Shown in pieces: positions 50,290-59,155 of a stretch of DNA of 59,175 nt. A program made the translations under genes and the position numbers. The notes under the pieces are model-generated. The model saw nothing but the letters and a program-made list of their open reading frames with translations. It was not told the DNA's origin and did not search any database. The stretch lies in the NCBI RefSeq assembly GCF_004341625.1, contig NZ_SLZG01000027.1:1-59175 (forward strand), in the 5' to 3' direction. This DNA comes from Rhizobium sp. BK376. Its GTDB lineage: Bacteria > Pseudomonadota > Alphaproteobacteria > Rhizobiales > Rhizobiaceae. The first letter of the stretch is position 1, and every line of letters begins with the position of its first letter.

Positions 50290-51501
50290 TTAGTTCACCG
50301 TGGCGTCGATCTTGGTGAGCTTGTACTGGTCGGCTGGAGCCTCGCATTTGTCGCAATTGATCCCGGGAGCATCCGGTGCCTTCTTGATGTCCTTCGGCAG
50401 CGGCTGGATCGTGGCACCTGGCGTCGGCGTCCCATTAAGCGCAGACTGGATGGACAGTTCCGGCAGAAGTTCTGGGTTGAGAACTTCCGTGACGAAGGAG
50501 GACGGCACCTTGTCAGCCGGGAAAGCGTTGCAACCGTCCTCGAACTTATCGCCCTTGCAAAGCTTGACCTTGTCGGCCGGTACCCACGGCAGCGGATATT
50601 CGATGTTTTCCGGCTTCAGGTCACGCTTCTTCTGCAGGACTTCCATCATCACCTTGAAGGCATAGCCGGCCGTCGCCGGCGGAGAGCCGGCCGAAACACC
50701 GGTCAGCCCCTTCGCCTTCATAGCGGGATCGGCGAGCGCCAGGCGGAAGCCATTGGAGTTTTCGCCGGTGACCGGGACGAGCTTTCCGCCCTTGTCGAGG
50801 AGAGCCTGGATCGCACCGTATTCACCGGCCTGGGCCCAGATACCGTCAACTTCGGGATGGGCGGCAAGAGCCTTGGCGGTTTCCTGCTGTGTCGTCCGGT
50901 CGTCCCAGTAGGAATAATATTCGGCAACGACCTTGATACCCGGATATTTGTTGAAGACACTCATCGCGCCATCCGTGTGGCGCTTGTCGACCGAGTTGCC
51001 CGGGACGCCGCGGCTGAGGAAGATGTTACCCTTGCCGCCCAGCGCGTTGACCAGTGCCTGCGCCGAATTTTCCCCGAAGCCGGCAGTCACGTAGCTGACG
51101 TTATAGGCGCACTTTTCGGTCACCGTCGCGTCGTACATGAAGAATAGCGTGCCTTGGTCGCAACCGCGCTTGATCGTGCGGTTCAGCGCGGTCGAGGAAA
51201 TCGGGAAGCTGATGATGCCGTCGGCCCCATCGTCGATCATGCTTTCATAGGCGGAGATTTGCGCCTGCGGGTCGGTGCCGGAAATGACCTCCTTCAACTC
51301 GACTTGGTCATTGTAGGGCGGCGTGGCTGCGAGCGCCTTGACGATATTGGCGGCTTCCGACTGCCAGGCGTTGCCCGAATAGCTCAGGCTCAGATAGATC
51401 TTGAGCTTCTTGTCTGCCGCATGCGCGTCAGCGGTCCACATGCCGGCTGCTGCCAGCAGGCCCAAGGCCGTTGCAACGCCACGCGAAAACTTGCTTTTCA
51501 T
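50290..51501 (-). CDS. ribose-type ABC transporter substrate-binding protein
   Basis: A 403-residue periplasmic binding protein of the sugar (RbsB-like) family. Residues 1-28 are a signal peptide (GVATALGLLAAAGMWTADAH). The mature protein shows KLKIYLSLSYSGNAWQSEAA, SMIDDGADGIISFPISSTAL and EVDGIWAQAGEYGAIQALLD, the typical family strands. It is about 80 residues longer than RbsB, with a C-terminal extension containing CDKCEAP; six or more cysteines are present overall. It delivers the ligand, probably a sugar, polyol or related compound, to the two permeases upstream in the operon. Confidence 0.9.
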   Translation of the reverse strand: MKSKFSRGVATALGLLAAAGMWTADAHAADKKLKIYLSLSYSGNAWQSEAANIVKALAATPPYNDQVELKEVISGTDPQAQISAYESMIDDGADGIISFPISSTALNRTIKRGCDQGTLFFMYDATVTEKCAYNVSYVTAGFGENSAQALVNALGGKGNIFLSRGVPGNSVDKRHTDGAMSVFNKYPGIKVVAEYYSYWDDRTTQQETAKALAAHPEVDGIWAQAGEYGAIQALLDKGGKLVPVTGENSNGFRLALADPAMKAKGLTGVSAGSPPATAGYAFKVMMEVLQKKRDLKPENIEYPLPWVPADKVKLCKGDKFEDGCNAFPADKVPSSFVTEVLNPELLPELSIQSALNGTPTPGATIQPLPKDIKKAPDAPGINCDKCEAPADQYKLTKIDATVN

Positions 51502-51552
51502 GTTTCACTCCTCCGTTGATGATTGGATTTGGGGCGGCTTCCCCTTGACGCG

Positions 51553-52572
51553 TTACGTCCTGCGGATCGCGCGCAACCGCTCGAAAATCTCGTCGCGCAG
51601 AAGAAGCAGGGCGACGAGAATGATGAATCCTTCGATGATGCTCCTCAGGCCGAAGCTGAGGCCGATGGCTGAAATGATGGTTCCAAGCGTGGTCAGCAGG
51701 ATTGCTCCGCTGACGGTTCCGAGAAACGTTCCGCGACCACCGAGGATGGACGATCCGCCGATGACGACCGCCGCAATCGACGGCAGCAAGTAGTCGTCAC
51801 CCATGCGAAGTGTTGCGCCGTTGGAATAGCCAACAAGCATCATTCCGACAAAGCCCGAGCAGATGGCGCTGATCACATAGGGAAGGATGCGGGCGACATT
51901 GACCGGGACGCCAGCGATCCTGGCAGCTTCGACGTTGGTTCCAACCGCATACATGTAGCGCCCCAGGACCGTCCGGCTCTGCACGAGCCAGCCGAAGATC
52001 ACGAAGCCGATCAGAAAGATGATCGACCACTTCAAGCCAAACAGATCGCCCTTCATCAGCGCCTGAAGAGATTCCGGGGCGGCGCCACGCGGCGTGCCTT
52101 CGGTGAATCCGAGCGCGGCGGACGCGACGATGATCGCAACGGCCATGCTCATGATGAAGGGCGGCACCCGCAGGAAAACGACGCCCAGTCCCGTCATGAG
52201 ACCGACCGCACCGCATGCCAGAAGCACGACAGGCAAGAGCAACAGCTGCGCCGGGTTGTGATCGCCCACCAGGCCGGTCGATAAAATTCCTCCGAGCGTG
52301 ATCAGCGATGGAAGCGAAAGATCGAGACCTCCGGTCAAGACGACAACGCCTTGCCCGAAGCAGAGAACCACGAGGAAGGACCCGAGTACCAGGACGGTCT
52401 CCACCTGCGCCCAGGACCCAAGGCCGGGACTGATGAAGCGTGAGCCGAAAAGCATGAGGATGCACAGTACCGTCACGGTTACCGCGCTGATAGTTTCCCT
52501 GCTGACTGTGCTGCTCGCACGCTTGTCGGCGACGGAGCCGAAATCGGCGTTGGATTGGGGAGCCGTCGTCAT
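51553..52572 (-). CDS. ribose-type ABC transporter permease
   Basis: A 339-residue inner-membrane permease of the RbsC/BPD-2 family with about eight to ten hydrophobic segments. GQGVVVLTGGLDLSLPSLIT is the family hallmark (RbsC-like GIDLSVG region), with AVGTNVEAARIAGVPVNVAR and AAVVIGGSSILGGRGTFLGT following. It pairs with the second permease just upstream, which it overlaps by 4 bases. The two permeases probably form a heterodimer with the RbsA-like ATPase. Confidence 0.92.
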   Translation of the reverse strand: MTTAPQSNADFGSVADKRASSTVSRETISAVTVTVLCILMLFGSRFISPGLGSWAQVETVLVLGSFLVVLCFGQGVVVLTGGLDLSLPSLITLGGILSTGLVGDHNPAQLLLLPVVLLACGAVGLMTGLGVVFLRVPPFIMSMAVAIIVASAALGFTEGTPRGAAPESLQALMKGDLFGLKWSIIFLIGFVIFGWLVQSRTVLGRYMYAVGTNVEAARIAGVPVNVARILPYVISAICSGFVGMMLVGYSNGATLRMGDDYLLPSIAAVVIGGSSILGGRGTFLGTVSGAILLTTLGTIISAIGLSFGLRSIIEGFIILVALLLLRDEIFERLRAIRRT

Positions 52573-53546
52573 GCCTTCCTCCCGATTGCGAAGTGTGACA
52601 GCAGGCCGCTGAAGACGACCGCGAGGATGAGGACGGCACCTTGAAAGATCCCGGTGTAGAAGGATGAAACGCCACTCGAAAACAGAAGCTTTTGAAGGAG
52701 CGTGAGCGTGGCTGCCCCGACGATCGAAGCGAAGAGACCACCCTTGCCGCCCGAAAGCGAGGTTCCACCGAGCGCAACCGCCGCAAAGGACAGCATCAGC
52801 AGAGGGTCACCTGCGGTCGGGCTTCCGGTTGCCGTCTGCGCGCTCAGCATATAGCCTGCAAGTCCGAAGAGCATTCCCGCGCTGACGAAAGCCATGAAGC
52901 GCACCCATCTGACATTCACGCCGGACAGAGCCGCGGCGGTCTCATCGGCGCCGATCGCATACATGGAAATGCCGAGATCCGTCCGGCGCACGAGAAGCCA
53001 GACAACTACGACGAGTGCGAGGATCATTCCCGAAACCGGGAGATTGAAGAGACGATCGGTCAGTTCATCGCTGACCCATTCGGCCACCGACCCGCCTGGC
53101 GCGTCGAGAATGACGAGGGCCACACCCTTGCAGACGATCATCGTCGCAAGCGTCGCCGCTATCGACTGGATACGTAGATAGGCGACGAGCCAGCCATTTA
53201 TCGCCCCCACGACAGCACCGATGGCAAGGCAGATAATCAGGGATGCGAAGGCGCCGCCCGGTCCCTCCAGCGGATAGACCGCCATCACCACATTGGTGAC
53301 CGAGACGACACCGGCGAGCGACAGATCGAACCCCTTGACGATGACGACGAAGGCCTGTCCGGCCGCAGCCAGCGCAAGCGGGACGGTGTTGTTGACGAGA
53401 TTGGCGATCGCGCCGGCATTGAGCGCCCGGGGCTGCTGCGCGACATAGGCTGCGTAAAGCAGGAAGTACAGAATGCAGATCAGGACCGAGCCCTTGATGT
53501 AGGAGGCGAGCGGCCGGCGATTGCCGGAATGGACCGAACCGCTCAT
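52569..53546 (-). CDS. ribose-type ABC transporter permease (second)
   Basis: A 325-residue RbsC-family permease. GQAFVVIVKGFDLSLAGVVS is the conserved region, followed by AIGADETAAALSGVNVRWVR and AAVALGGTSLSGGKGGLFAS. About eight membrane segments are visible. It overlaps the ATPase gene and the next permease gene by 4 bases each, typical of one coupled operon. Together with 51553-52572 it makes the membrane channel. Confidence 0.92.
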   Translation of the reverse strand: MSGSVHSGNRRPLASYIKGSVLICILYFLLYAAYVAQQPRALNAGAIANLVNNTVPLALAAAGQAFVVIVKGFDLSLAGVVSVTNVVMAVYPLEGPGGAFASLIICLAIGAVVGAINGWLVAYLRIQSIAATLATMIVCKGVALVILDAPGGSVAEWVSDELTDRLFNLPVSGMILALVVVVWLLVRRTDLGISMYAIGADETAAALSGVNVRWVRFMAFVSAGMLFGLAGYMLSAQTATGSPTAGDPLLMLSFAAVALGGTSLSGGKGGLFASIVGAATLTLLQKLLFSSGVSSFYTGIFQGAVLILAVVFSGLLSHFAIGRKA

Positions 53547-55105
53547 CTGTTTGCCCTCCGGGGCTCTTCGCCATGGCCGATCATCGCTGCAACGATCTGG
53601 CGCTCAACGATCGCATCGCCTTCAAACGTCTTGACGACCTTGCCCTGATAGAGAACCAGACACCGGTCAGCGAGCTGAACGATCTCCGGCAGTTCCGATG
53701 AGTAGAAGAGGACCGCGCCGCCCTCCTGCGCGAAGGCCCGGATCGCGTTGTAGATCGACTGTTTCGTGCCGACATCCACGCCGCGTGTGGGATCGAAAAG
53801 CAGCAGAGTTTGCGCGCCACTGGCAAAAGTGCGCGCGATCAGGGCCTTCTGCTGATTGCCCCCCGACAGATCGCCGATCGCAAACGAGAGATAACGCTCG
53901 TTCATGTCGACCTTGGCGGCCTCCTCCTTCGCCAGCCTCGGCTCTGCGCCACGGGCGATAACACCAGCCGCCGAAAGCCTCGGTAGAACGGGGAGAACGA
54001 CGTTCGTTGCTGCCGTCAGACCCGCGAGGATGCCCTCAGTCTTGCGCTCTTCAGGCAGATAGGCGATGCCCGATCCCGCTTTGAGCGCCTGCCGTGGCGA
54101 CGAATAGGACCGTGTCTTGCCATCGATGCGGATCGTTCCGCTGGATGGCGGCTGCAGGCCGCACAGTATCCGGAATAGCGAGCGTTGTCCCTGACCCTCC
54201 AGCGCCGCGACGCCGACGATCTCCCCGGGCTCGATGCCGAAGGAAACGCCGCCAAGCATGGAACCAGACAGATCCTCGACATCGATTCTCGGAGCTGGTC
54301 TCAAGGCCGTGGCCAAGCGCCGAGCCGGTCGTTGATGGGACACCGGTCGGCCAACCATCATCTCGAATATATTGTCGTCGCTTGCGTCCTTGAGGGAAAC
54401 GGTTGCAATTGTGCGACCGTTTCGAAGCACGGTGGCGCTTTGGCAGATTTCACGAACCTCTGCGAGCCGATGCGATATATAGAGGACCGCGACACCCTTG
54501 GCGGTTACCTTGGCGATTTCACCAAAAAGCCAATCAGTTTCCGCCAGCGCGGCCGTTGGTTCGTCGAGAACCAGAACACGTTCTGCATTCTTGAGTGCCC
54601 GCACGATCTCCAGACGTTGACGATCCGCCATCGGCACGCTTGCCATTTCGGCAGAGGGATCGATGCGCGAAAGCTCGTAGTGCGCGAGAACGTCCGTTGC
54701 CTGTCGGATCGTTTCACGATGCGAAACCAGGCCTCCCGCCGTCTTGGGAAGTCGCGGCAACAGCAAGTTCTGTGCGACCGACAGGTTCGGTATCAAGCTT
54801 AGTTCCTGGAATGCCGTCGCTACGCCAAAGCTGCGTGCTTCGTTGATGGACGCCGGCGCGAAGGGAGCGCCATGCAGCAGCATCCGGCCGCGATTGGCGG
54901 TAACGGCGCCCGTAATGATCTTGACCAGGGTCGATTTGCCTGCGCCATTTTCGCCAAGCAACGCGTGGACCTCGCCCGCTTTCAGGGCAATGTCAGCCGA
55001 TTCCAGCGCCACCGTGGCGCCGTAGGACTTGGTTAGTCCCTCCGACAGCAGGGCGACAGTCTCCCCCGACGCCGGGCTCGGCGCCATTGCATTCAATGTT
55101 GACAC
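53543..55105 (-). CDS. ribose-type ABC transporter ATP-binding protein (RbsA/MglA type)
   Basis: A 520-residue double ATPase. Domain 1 has Walker A GENGAGKSTLVKIITGA, the ADRQRLEIVRALK signature variant and Walker B VLVLDEPTAALAE. Domain 2 has the degenerate Walker A GVAALEGQGQRSLFRILCG, signature LSGGNQQKALIARTF and LLLFDPTRGVDVGTK, the usual RbsA/MglA asymmetry. It powers uptake through the two following permeases. The GTG at 55105 follows GGGAGG at good spacing; an ATG at 55087 is possible, and longer frames run into the operator. First gene of the ten-gene operon. Confidence 0.93.
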   Translation of the reverse strand: MSTLNAMAPSPASGETVALLSEGLTKSYGATVALESADIALKAGEVHALLGENGAGKSTLVKIITGAVTANRGRMLLHGAPFAPASINEARSFGVATAFQELSLIPNLSVAQNLLLPRLPKTAGGLVSHRETIRQATDVLAHYELSRIDPSAEMASVPMADRQRLEIVRALKNAERVLVLDEPTAALAETDWLFGEIAKVTAKGVAVLYISHRLAEVREICQSATVLRNGRTIATVSLKDASDDNIFEMMVGRPVSHQRPARRLATALRPAPRIDVEDLSGSMLGGVSFGIEPGEIVGVAALEGQGQRSLFRILCGLQPPSSGTIRIDGKTRSYSSPRQALKAGSGIAYLPEERKTEGILAGLTAATNVVLPVLPRLSAAGVIARGAEPRLAKEEAAKVDMNERYLSFAIGDLSGGNQQKALIARTFASGAQTLLLFDPTRGVDVGTKQSIYNAIRAFAQEGGAVLFYSSELPEIVQLADRCLVLYQGKVVKTFEGDAIVERQIVAAMIGHGEEPRRANR

Positions 55106-55155
55106 GGCATTCCTCCCGACCCAATGAACGCGGAGATCCATTGGAAACGTTCTCA

Positions 55156-55180
55156 GCAAACGTTCTCTGAGAACGTTTGC
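55156..55180. promoter_or_regulatory. LacI-family operator palindrome
   Basis: GCAAACGTTCTC-T-GAGAACGTTTGC is a perfect 25-bp palindrome (centre 55168) with AACGTT cores as in LacI-family operators. A third AAACGTTCTC half-site lies at 55145-55154. It directly follows the -10 of the operon promoter, so bound repressor would block transcription. The LacI protein at 49111-50154 is the obvious candidate binder. Confidence 0.75.
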
Positions 55181-55209
55181 ATTAAGCTCTTGCGGAATCC
55201 TATCGTCAA
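55181..55209 (-). promoter_or_regulatory. sigma-70 promoter of the LacI operon
   Basis: On the minus strand TTGACG (55209-55204), a 17-base spacer and CTTAAT (55186-55181) form a good rhizobial housekeeping promoter. The operator palindrome abuts the -10. Confidence 0.65.
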
Positions 55210-55595
55210 GGGGGAAGGGCTATTTGCGTTCAGAATTTTTCTGGGGCGCCGTTCACGCAGGACGGACTTCAGTCACACCACGACACAGCTTACGGCCGAG
55301 TATCGGTGCATTTCAGTACCGGCGTAAGTTCGTAGACGAACGATTTGGTAAATGAGCTGACACGAAGATCTGCAAAGGTACCGTCACATTGTTCGAAGCA
55401 TGCCCGCATGGGGCCTGCTTCTGCCACCTCTGATCTGTTCCTTGGGCGACCCAATCGCCCGTTGGGAGTTTGGATTTCCAAGAACGCAGGCCACCCCTCG
55501 AGCCGCTGTCGAGAAATTCGAAGCGGATGGCTTTGTGTCCGCGTGGTCGCTGGTTCGGTTCCCTTCAAGGCGTCCTACCTACAACTCGCTCAAAC
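55210..55595. other. intergenic region, no gene seen
   Basis: Several short frames are open on both strands (for example plus 55400-55645 and minus 55290-55568) but carry no recognisable family motif. No RNA gene or repeat was recognised. Confidence 0.4.
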
Positions 55596-55973
55596 TTAGT
55601 TCTTCGAGGCAACTTTCGGCTTCGGTTGATACAGACGCCGTTTGACTTTCGAGCGTAGAGCATTGCGCAGATCTTTGTCCGCGATCGAAAGGTCGAACCA
55701 TTCCGGATCAAAGTAGCCACCGCACCACCGAATGGTTTCAGCATATTCTGGATCTTCCCGATCGGCGATGATCTCCAGGAAACGCTCATATCCCGATACG
55801 CCACCAACATCTTCGGGCGGTCGCGCCCTTTCCCCGGCGACACAGCTCCCGTGTTTGGGCGTAGCGGCGAGCGTCAAGAACTGCTCGACCGCAACTGTGT
55901 GTCGCCAGCCATCCCCGAAATCATAGTGGTAACTGAAGACATGCCGGCAAAGGCCGGGGAGGCCTGAGATCAC
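55596..55973 (-). pseudogene. truncated plasmid pRiA4b ORF-3 family protein
   Basis: A 125-residue frame reads FSYHYDFGDGWRHTVAVEQF, then GERARPPEDVGGVSGYERFL and IRWCGGYFDPEWFDLSIADK, the C-terminal part of pRiA4b ORF-3-type proteins, which are normally near 190-200 residues. The N-terminal half (usual LRITLxxIxPPIWRR-type start) is missing upstream, and the ATG at 55973 is not a natural start. The family is common on Agrobacterium/Rhizobium plasmids; function unknown. It is probably a broken gene, though the remaining part could still be expressed. Confidence 0.6.
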
Positions 55974-56110
55974 CGCATGGCGGTAGCAATAGATCGTGCG
56001 ATGGTGGATGCGGATTTGTGGTATTGCTTCCAGTTGTCTGGGCGTCGGTGTAGAAACGCGCCATCGCGCCTATAGACAGGCTCGCAAGCTCGTCCCATCA
56101 CCTGCCTTCA

Positions 56111-57220
56111 TCACTCTCGTCCTGCTTTAAAGTGCCGGGAAGCCGATGAATCCTCACTCAATACTTTGGACTTTGATCTCTCAGCATTGCGCTGTTCGGC
56201 GAAAATCGACCATGCGGCGATAAACAAAGCGGCGATCAGGGGGCCGATGACGAAGCCGTTGATGCCGAACAGGGAGATGCCGCCGACTGTCGAGATCAGC
56301 ACGACGTAGTCGGGCAGTCTCGTTCCCTTGCCGACCAACGGCGGGCGCAGCAGATTGTCGATCAGCCCGATAACGAAGATACCGATGAGAACGAGGATCG
56401 CTGCTTTCAGCCAGGCTCCCACGAGGACCAACCAGATAGCAGCCGGACCCCATACGAGCGCCGCTCCGATAGCAGGCAGCATCGACAGGAACGTCATCGT
56501 CACGCCCCATAACAGAGCGGCCTCTACACCCAGAGCCCAGAATGCCACGCCGCCGATCGTGCCCTGGACGATCGCGATGATGATGTTTCCCTTGACGGTA
56601 GCGCGCACGACAGCAGAAAACTTGTCGAGAAACTGCCGCGTATAATCGTCGCTCAACGGGATGGCATGCCGGATCTTGCCGCTGAGGTCAGCGCCATCTC
56701 TGAACAGGAAGAAAAGCAGGTACAGCATGATGCCGAAGCTGATGAAGAACTGCAGGGTATTTTGACCAAAGCTGAGCACGCTGCCGCCGATCGACCGGCT
56801 TGCCTGCACGACGCCCGACGAAATGTTCGCGCCCAATTCCGAAAAACCGCCGAGCTTTAGTGAGGTCAGCCAGTTTTCGATAAAGGCGGGCAGGGCATTC
56901 TGGATCCGGACCAGATATCCATTGAGATCGATTTCGTTGCTGCTGATCCGTTGGTAAAGGCTGGTTCCTTCCTGGATAAGTGACCCGAGAATGATCATTG
57001 CCGGCACGATAACGAGGCATATGCACATCAACACCGTCAGCAGGGCGGCGATGCCGCGGCGGCCTCCTAACAAATGCTCCAGTCGCTTGTGCACCGGAAA
57101 GAAAATGATTGCCAGGATAACGGCCCAAAAGACAGCGCTGTAATAGGGAATAAGCAGCCAGATGAACGCGATCGTCACAAGCGCCAGAAGGACGTAAAAG
57201 CTCGTACGCTGAATTGACAT
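56111..57220 (-). CDS. AI-2E family transporter (PerM/TqsA type)
   Basis: A 369-residue inner-membrane protein with about eight hydrophobic segments. The N-terminal ALVTIAFIWLLIPYYSAVFW and FFPVHKRLEHLLGGRRGIAA and the C-terminal PPLVGKGTRLPDYVVLISTV match the AI-2 exporter-like family. Members export autoinducer-2, act as Na+/H+ antiporters or have unknown cargo, so the substrate is not assigned. It is transcribed from the minus strand, 85 bases after the response regulator gene, and could be a separate unit. Confidence 0.9.
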   Translation of the reverse strand: MSIQRTSFYVLLALVTIAFIWLLIPYYSAVFWAVILAIIFFPVHKRLEHLLGGRRGIAALLTVLMCICLVIVPAMIILGSLIQEGTSLYQRISSNEIDLNGYLVRIQNALPAFIENWLTSLKLGGFSELGANISSGVVQASRSIGGSVLSFGQNTLQFFISFGIMLYLLFFLFRDGADLSGKIRHAIPLSDDYTRQFLDKFSAVVRATVKGNIIIAIVQGTIGGVAFWALGVEAALLWGVTMTFLSMLPAIGAALVWGPAAIWLVLVGAWLKAAILVLIGIFVIGLIDNLLRPPLVGKGTRLPDYVVLISTVGGISLFGINGFVIGPLIAALFIAAWSIFAEQRNAERSKSKVLSEDSSASRHFKAGRE

Positions 57221-57305
57221 GTCTGCCTTGTTCCTCGCCGGTCTCTTTTCTCACCAGCTATACAAGAATTTAGCACAAGACAGCTTCGGCAGGTGAGGCG
57301 GCTCC

Positions 57306-57695
57306 TTATGCGGTGGGAATCCTAAAGTCGCCCGAAAGCATGCCGGCCATTGCATCTGCTATGGCATGGTTGTTGTAGGGCTTTGAGAAGAACCGGCTCC
57401 CCTTGGGAAGGCTGCTCTCTTCGAGGATCGCCATGCCCGAAGCAACAATCAACTTCACCGGCGGCCATCGATCGCGGATGTAGTGGGATAGCTTGATCCC
57501 GTCCATCGTTCCCGGCATCTGCACGTCGGTGAACACCAGGTCGATATCGGCTCTCGATTCCAGGATTCGAATTGCCTCGTCGGCATTGCTCGCCTCAAGC
57601 GCCTCGTAGCCCGCAGATTGCACCAGGTCGACGGCGCCCATTCGAATGATAGCGCTGTCTTCGACCACCAGCACGACTGCCTTGCCATTAAACAT
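57306..57695 (-). CDS. single-domain response regulator (CheY-like receiver)
   Basis: A 129-residue stand-alone receiver domain. VLVVEDSAIIRMGAVDLVQS carries the acidic pocket, the phospho-accepting Asp is in LVFTDVQMPGTMDG, and the conserved Lys is in FFSKPYNN. No output domain is present, so it passes phosphate on or binds a target protein. It lies 69 bases after the histidine kinase gene on the same strand and is its probable partner. Such receivers in Rhizobiales often work with HWE/HisKA_2 kinases. Confidence 0.92.
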   Translation of the reverse strand: MFNGKAVVLVVEDSAIIRMGAVDLVQSAGYEALEASNADEAIRILESRADIDLVFTDVQMPGTMDGIKLSHYIRDRWPPVKLIVASGMAILEESSLPKGSRFFSKPYNNHAIADAMAGMLSGDFRIPTA

Positions 57696-57764
57696 ATGCC
57701 ACTCGATTTTCGTGTGAGCCTGGAAAGCCGGGCTCGGATTAGCGTTTCAGCGAGTGATCGGTTC

Positions 57765-58817
57765 CTATGCCGCCGCCGGAATTCTGGTTCGGCGGTCGGC
57801 GTCGCCGCGATGACTGATCCTCACGGCCGTGCCTGGGTTTGCATCAGACAAGTTAATCTCGCCCCGCAAATTCCTGGCAAGCGCCTCGACGATACCGGTG
57901 CCGAGGCCAGCCTTGGGTGCATCGCTGCCGGCTGGCATGCCGACGCCGTTGTCGGTCACCGTGAGGGTCCAGTCAGTGCGGTCCGAGCGATAGTCGATCA
58001 CGATCCTGCCCGTCTCCTGCTGGGCGAAGGCGTGCTTCAGAGCATTGATCACCAATTCCGTCACGATCAGCCCCAGGCTTATGGACACGTCCGCTTCAAC
58101 GGCGCTGTCGTCAACCGTCACCGAAATCGAGAGCCGATCCTCATCGGCAATCATCGATGCGCCGAGGCTCTCGCAAAGTTGCGTGAAATAGCTGCGAAGC
58201 TCGACGATGCCGCCAGATGATGTTGAGAGTTGCTTCTGCACGGCCGCGATCGACATGACCCGGTTATGGGCATCGTGAAGATGTCCGCGTGCTTCCTCTG
58301 ACTGCATCCGACGAGCGCTTTGCATAAGGACGCTCGCGATAATCTGAAGACTGTTTGCCACCCGGTGCTGGACTTCCTGTATCAGGATTGCCTTCTCCCG
58401 GACGAGATCGTCTTTCTGTTTTGCTTCGGCACGCGCGTCAGTCACGTCGGTGATGGCCACCAGGAGCCGGGTATGGTCCTTGTTGCCGTCGTCGAGAACC
58501 TGCGCATTGACGATCAACTGACGTGTCTTCCGCTCAGACCGTTTGAGGTCGATCTCGTAGGCTTTGATCCTGGCACTCCCGGACGCTGTCGCCTTCAGCA
58601 GCGAAGCGAGTTTTGGCATTGCCCATTCGCCGTTTCCAAGCTCACTGAGCGCTCTGCCGGGAATTGTCGCTGGATCGATCTCAAAGGTCCGGCAGAACGA
58701 CGTGCTGGCTGCAATAACCTTCTGGTCTGCGGACAAGAAAAGCAACGGCTCGTTCGACGAGACCACCACGGCAAGCGTGCTCGCCGCTTCAAAATGAGCA
58801 ATCGGTTCTTTTGACAT
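57765..58817 (-). CDS. PAS-domain sensor histidine kinase (HisKA_2/HWE-like)
   Basis: A 350-residue kinase without membrane segments, so probably cytoplasmic. A PAS domain spans about residues 10-130 (FLSADQKVIAASTSFCRTFE; AITDVTDARAEAKQKDD ends it). The dimerisation/phosphotransfer part EVQHRVANSLQIIASVLMQS (about 145-165) has the His of HisKA_2 kinases, and the ATPase domain follows (VTELVINALKHAF, VTDNGVGMP, GLGTGIVEALARNLRGEI). I chose the ATG at 58817; the frame is open further upstream to 59090 but that part has no family similarity. It should phosphorylate the adjacent receiver. Confidence 0.9.
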   Translation of the reverse strand: MSKEPIAHFEAASTLAVVVSSNEPLLFLSADQKVIAASTSFCRTFEIDPATIPGRALSELGNGEWAMPKLASLLKATASGSARIKAYEIDLKRSERKTRQLIVNAQVLDDGNKDHTRLLVAITDVTDARAEAKQKDDLVREKAILIQEVQHRVANSLQIIASVLMQSARRMQSEEARGHLHDAHNRVMSIAAVQKQLSTSSGGIVELRSYFTQLCESLGASMIADEDRLSISVTVDDSAVEADVSISLGLIVTELVINALKHAFAQQETGRIVIDYRSDRTDWTLTVTDNGVGMPAGSDAPKAGLGTGIVEALARNLRGEINLSDANPGTAVRISHRGDADRRTRIPAAA

Positions 58818-59126
58818 GGAAATGGCCCTCAGGGGCCGAAAACTCGCGCAGCGAGCCATCACTCGGCAGGAACGCCGCCAACGCAAACCTAGACGGACGC
58901 TCTGACATACCGTAGCACGTCTACTGTGGATCAGCACCACACTTAATTGACACGGCAGGTCACAAGGCGGTTCTTCAATGCTCGCCAAAGATATCGCATC
59001 AGGGAGGCTCAGGACAGTCCGGCTAATTTTGACCTTGCTGACAAAACGGGTCACAAGGATCACGGCCAGATGTAAAGTTTGAGACTGCAACCATATGCTG
59101 AATCTGCTTGTCCTGAAAACTAAAAG
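58818..59126. other. intergenic region upstream of the histidine kinase
   Basis: Holds the leader of the kinase gene on the minus strand and, at its right end, the plus-strand promoter listed next. Nothing else was recognised. Confidence 0.4.
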
Positions 59127-59155
59127 TTGACAAGGTGCGGCGGTTGGTCCATATA
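59127..59155 (+). promoter_or_regulatory. strong sigma-70-like promoter at the right edge
   Basis: TTGACA (59127-59132), 17 bases, then CATATA (59150-59155) form a near-consensus rhizobial promoter pointing off the right edge. The transcribed gene lies outside the window. Confidence 0.55.

Noticed and set aside
50233..51147. 304-codon plus-strand frame
   Set aside because: Antisense to the sugar-binding-protein gene.
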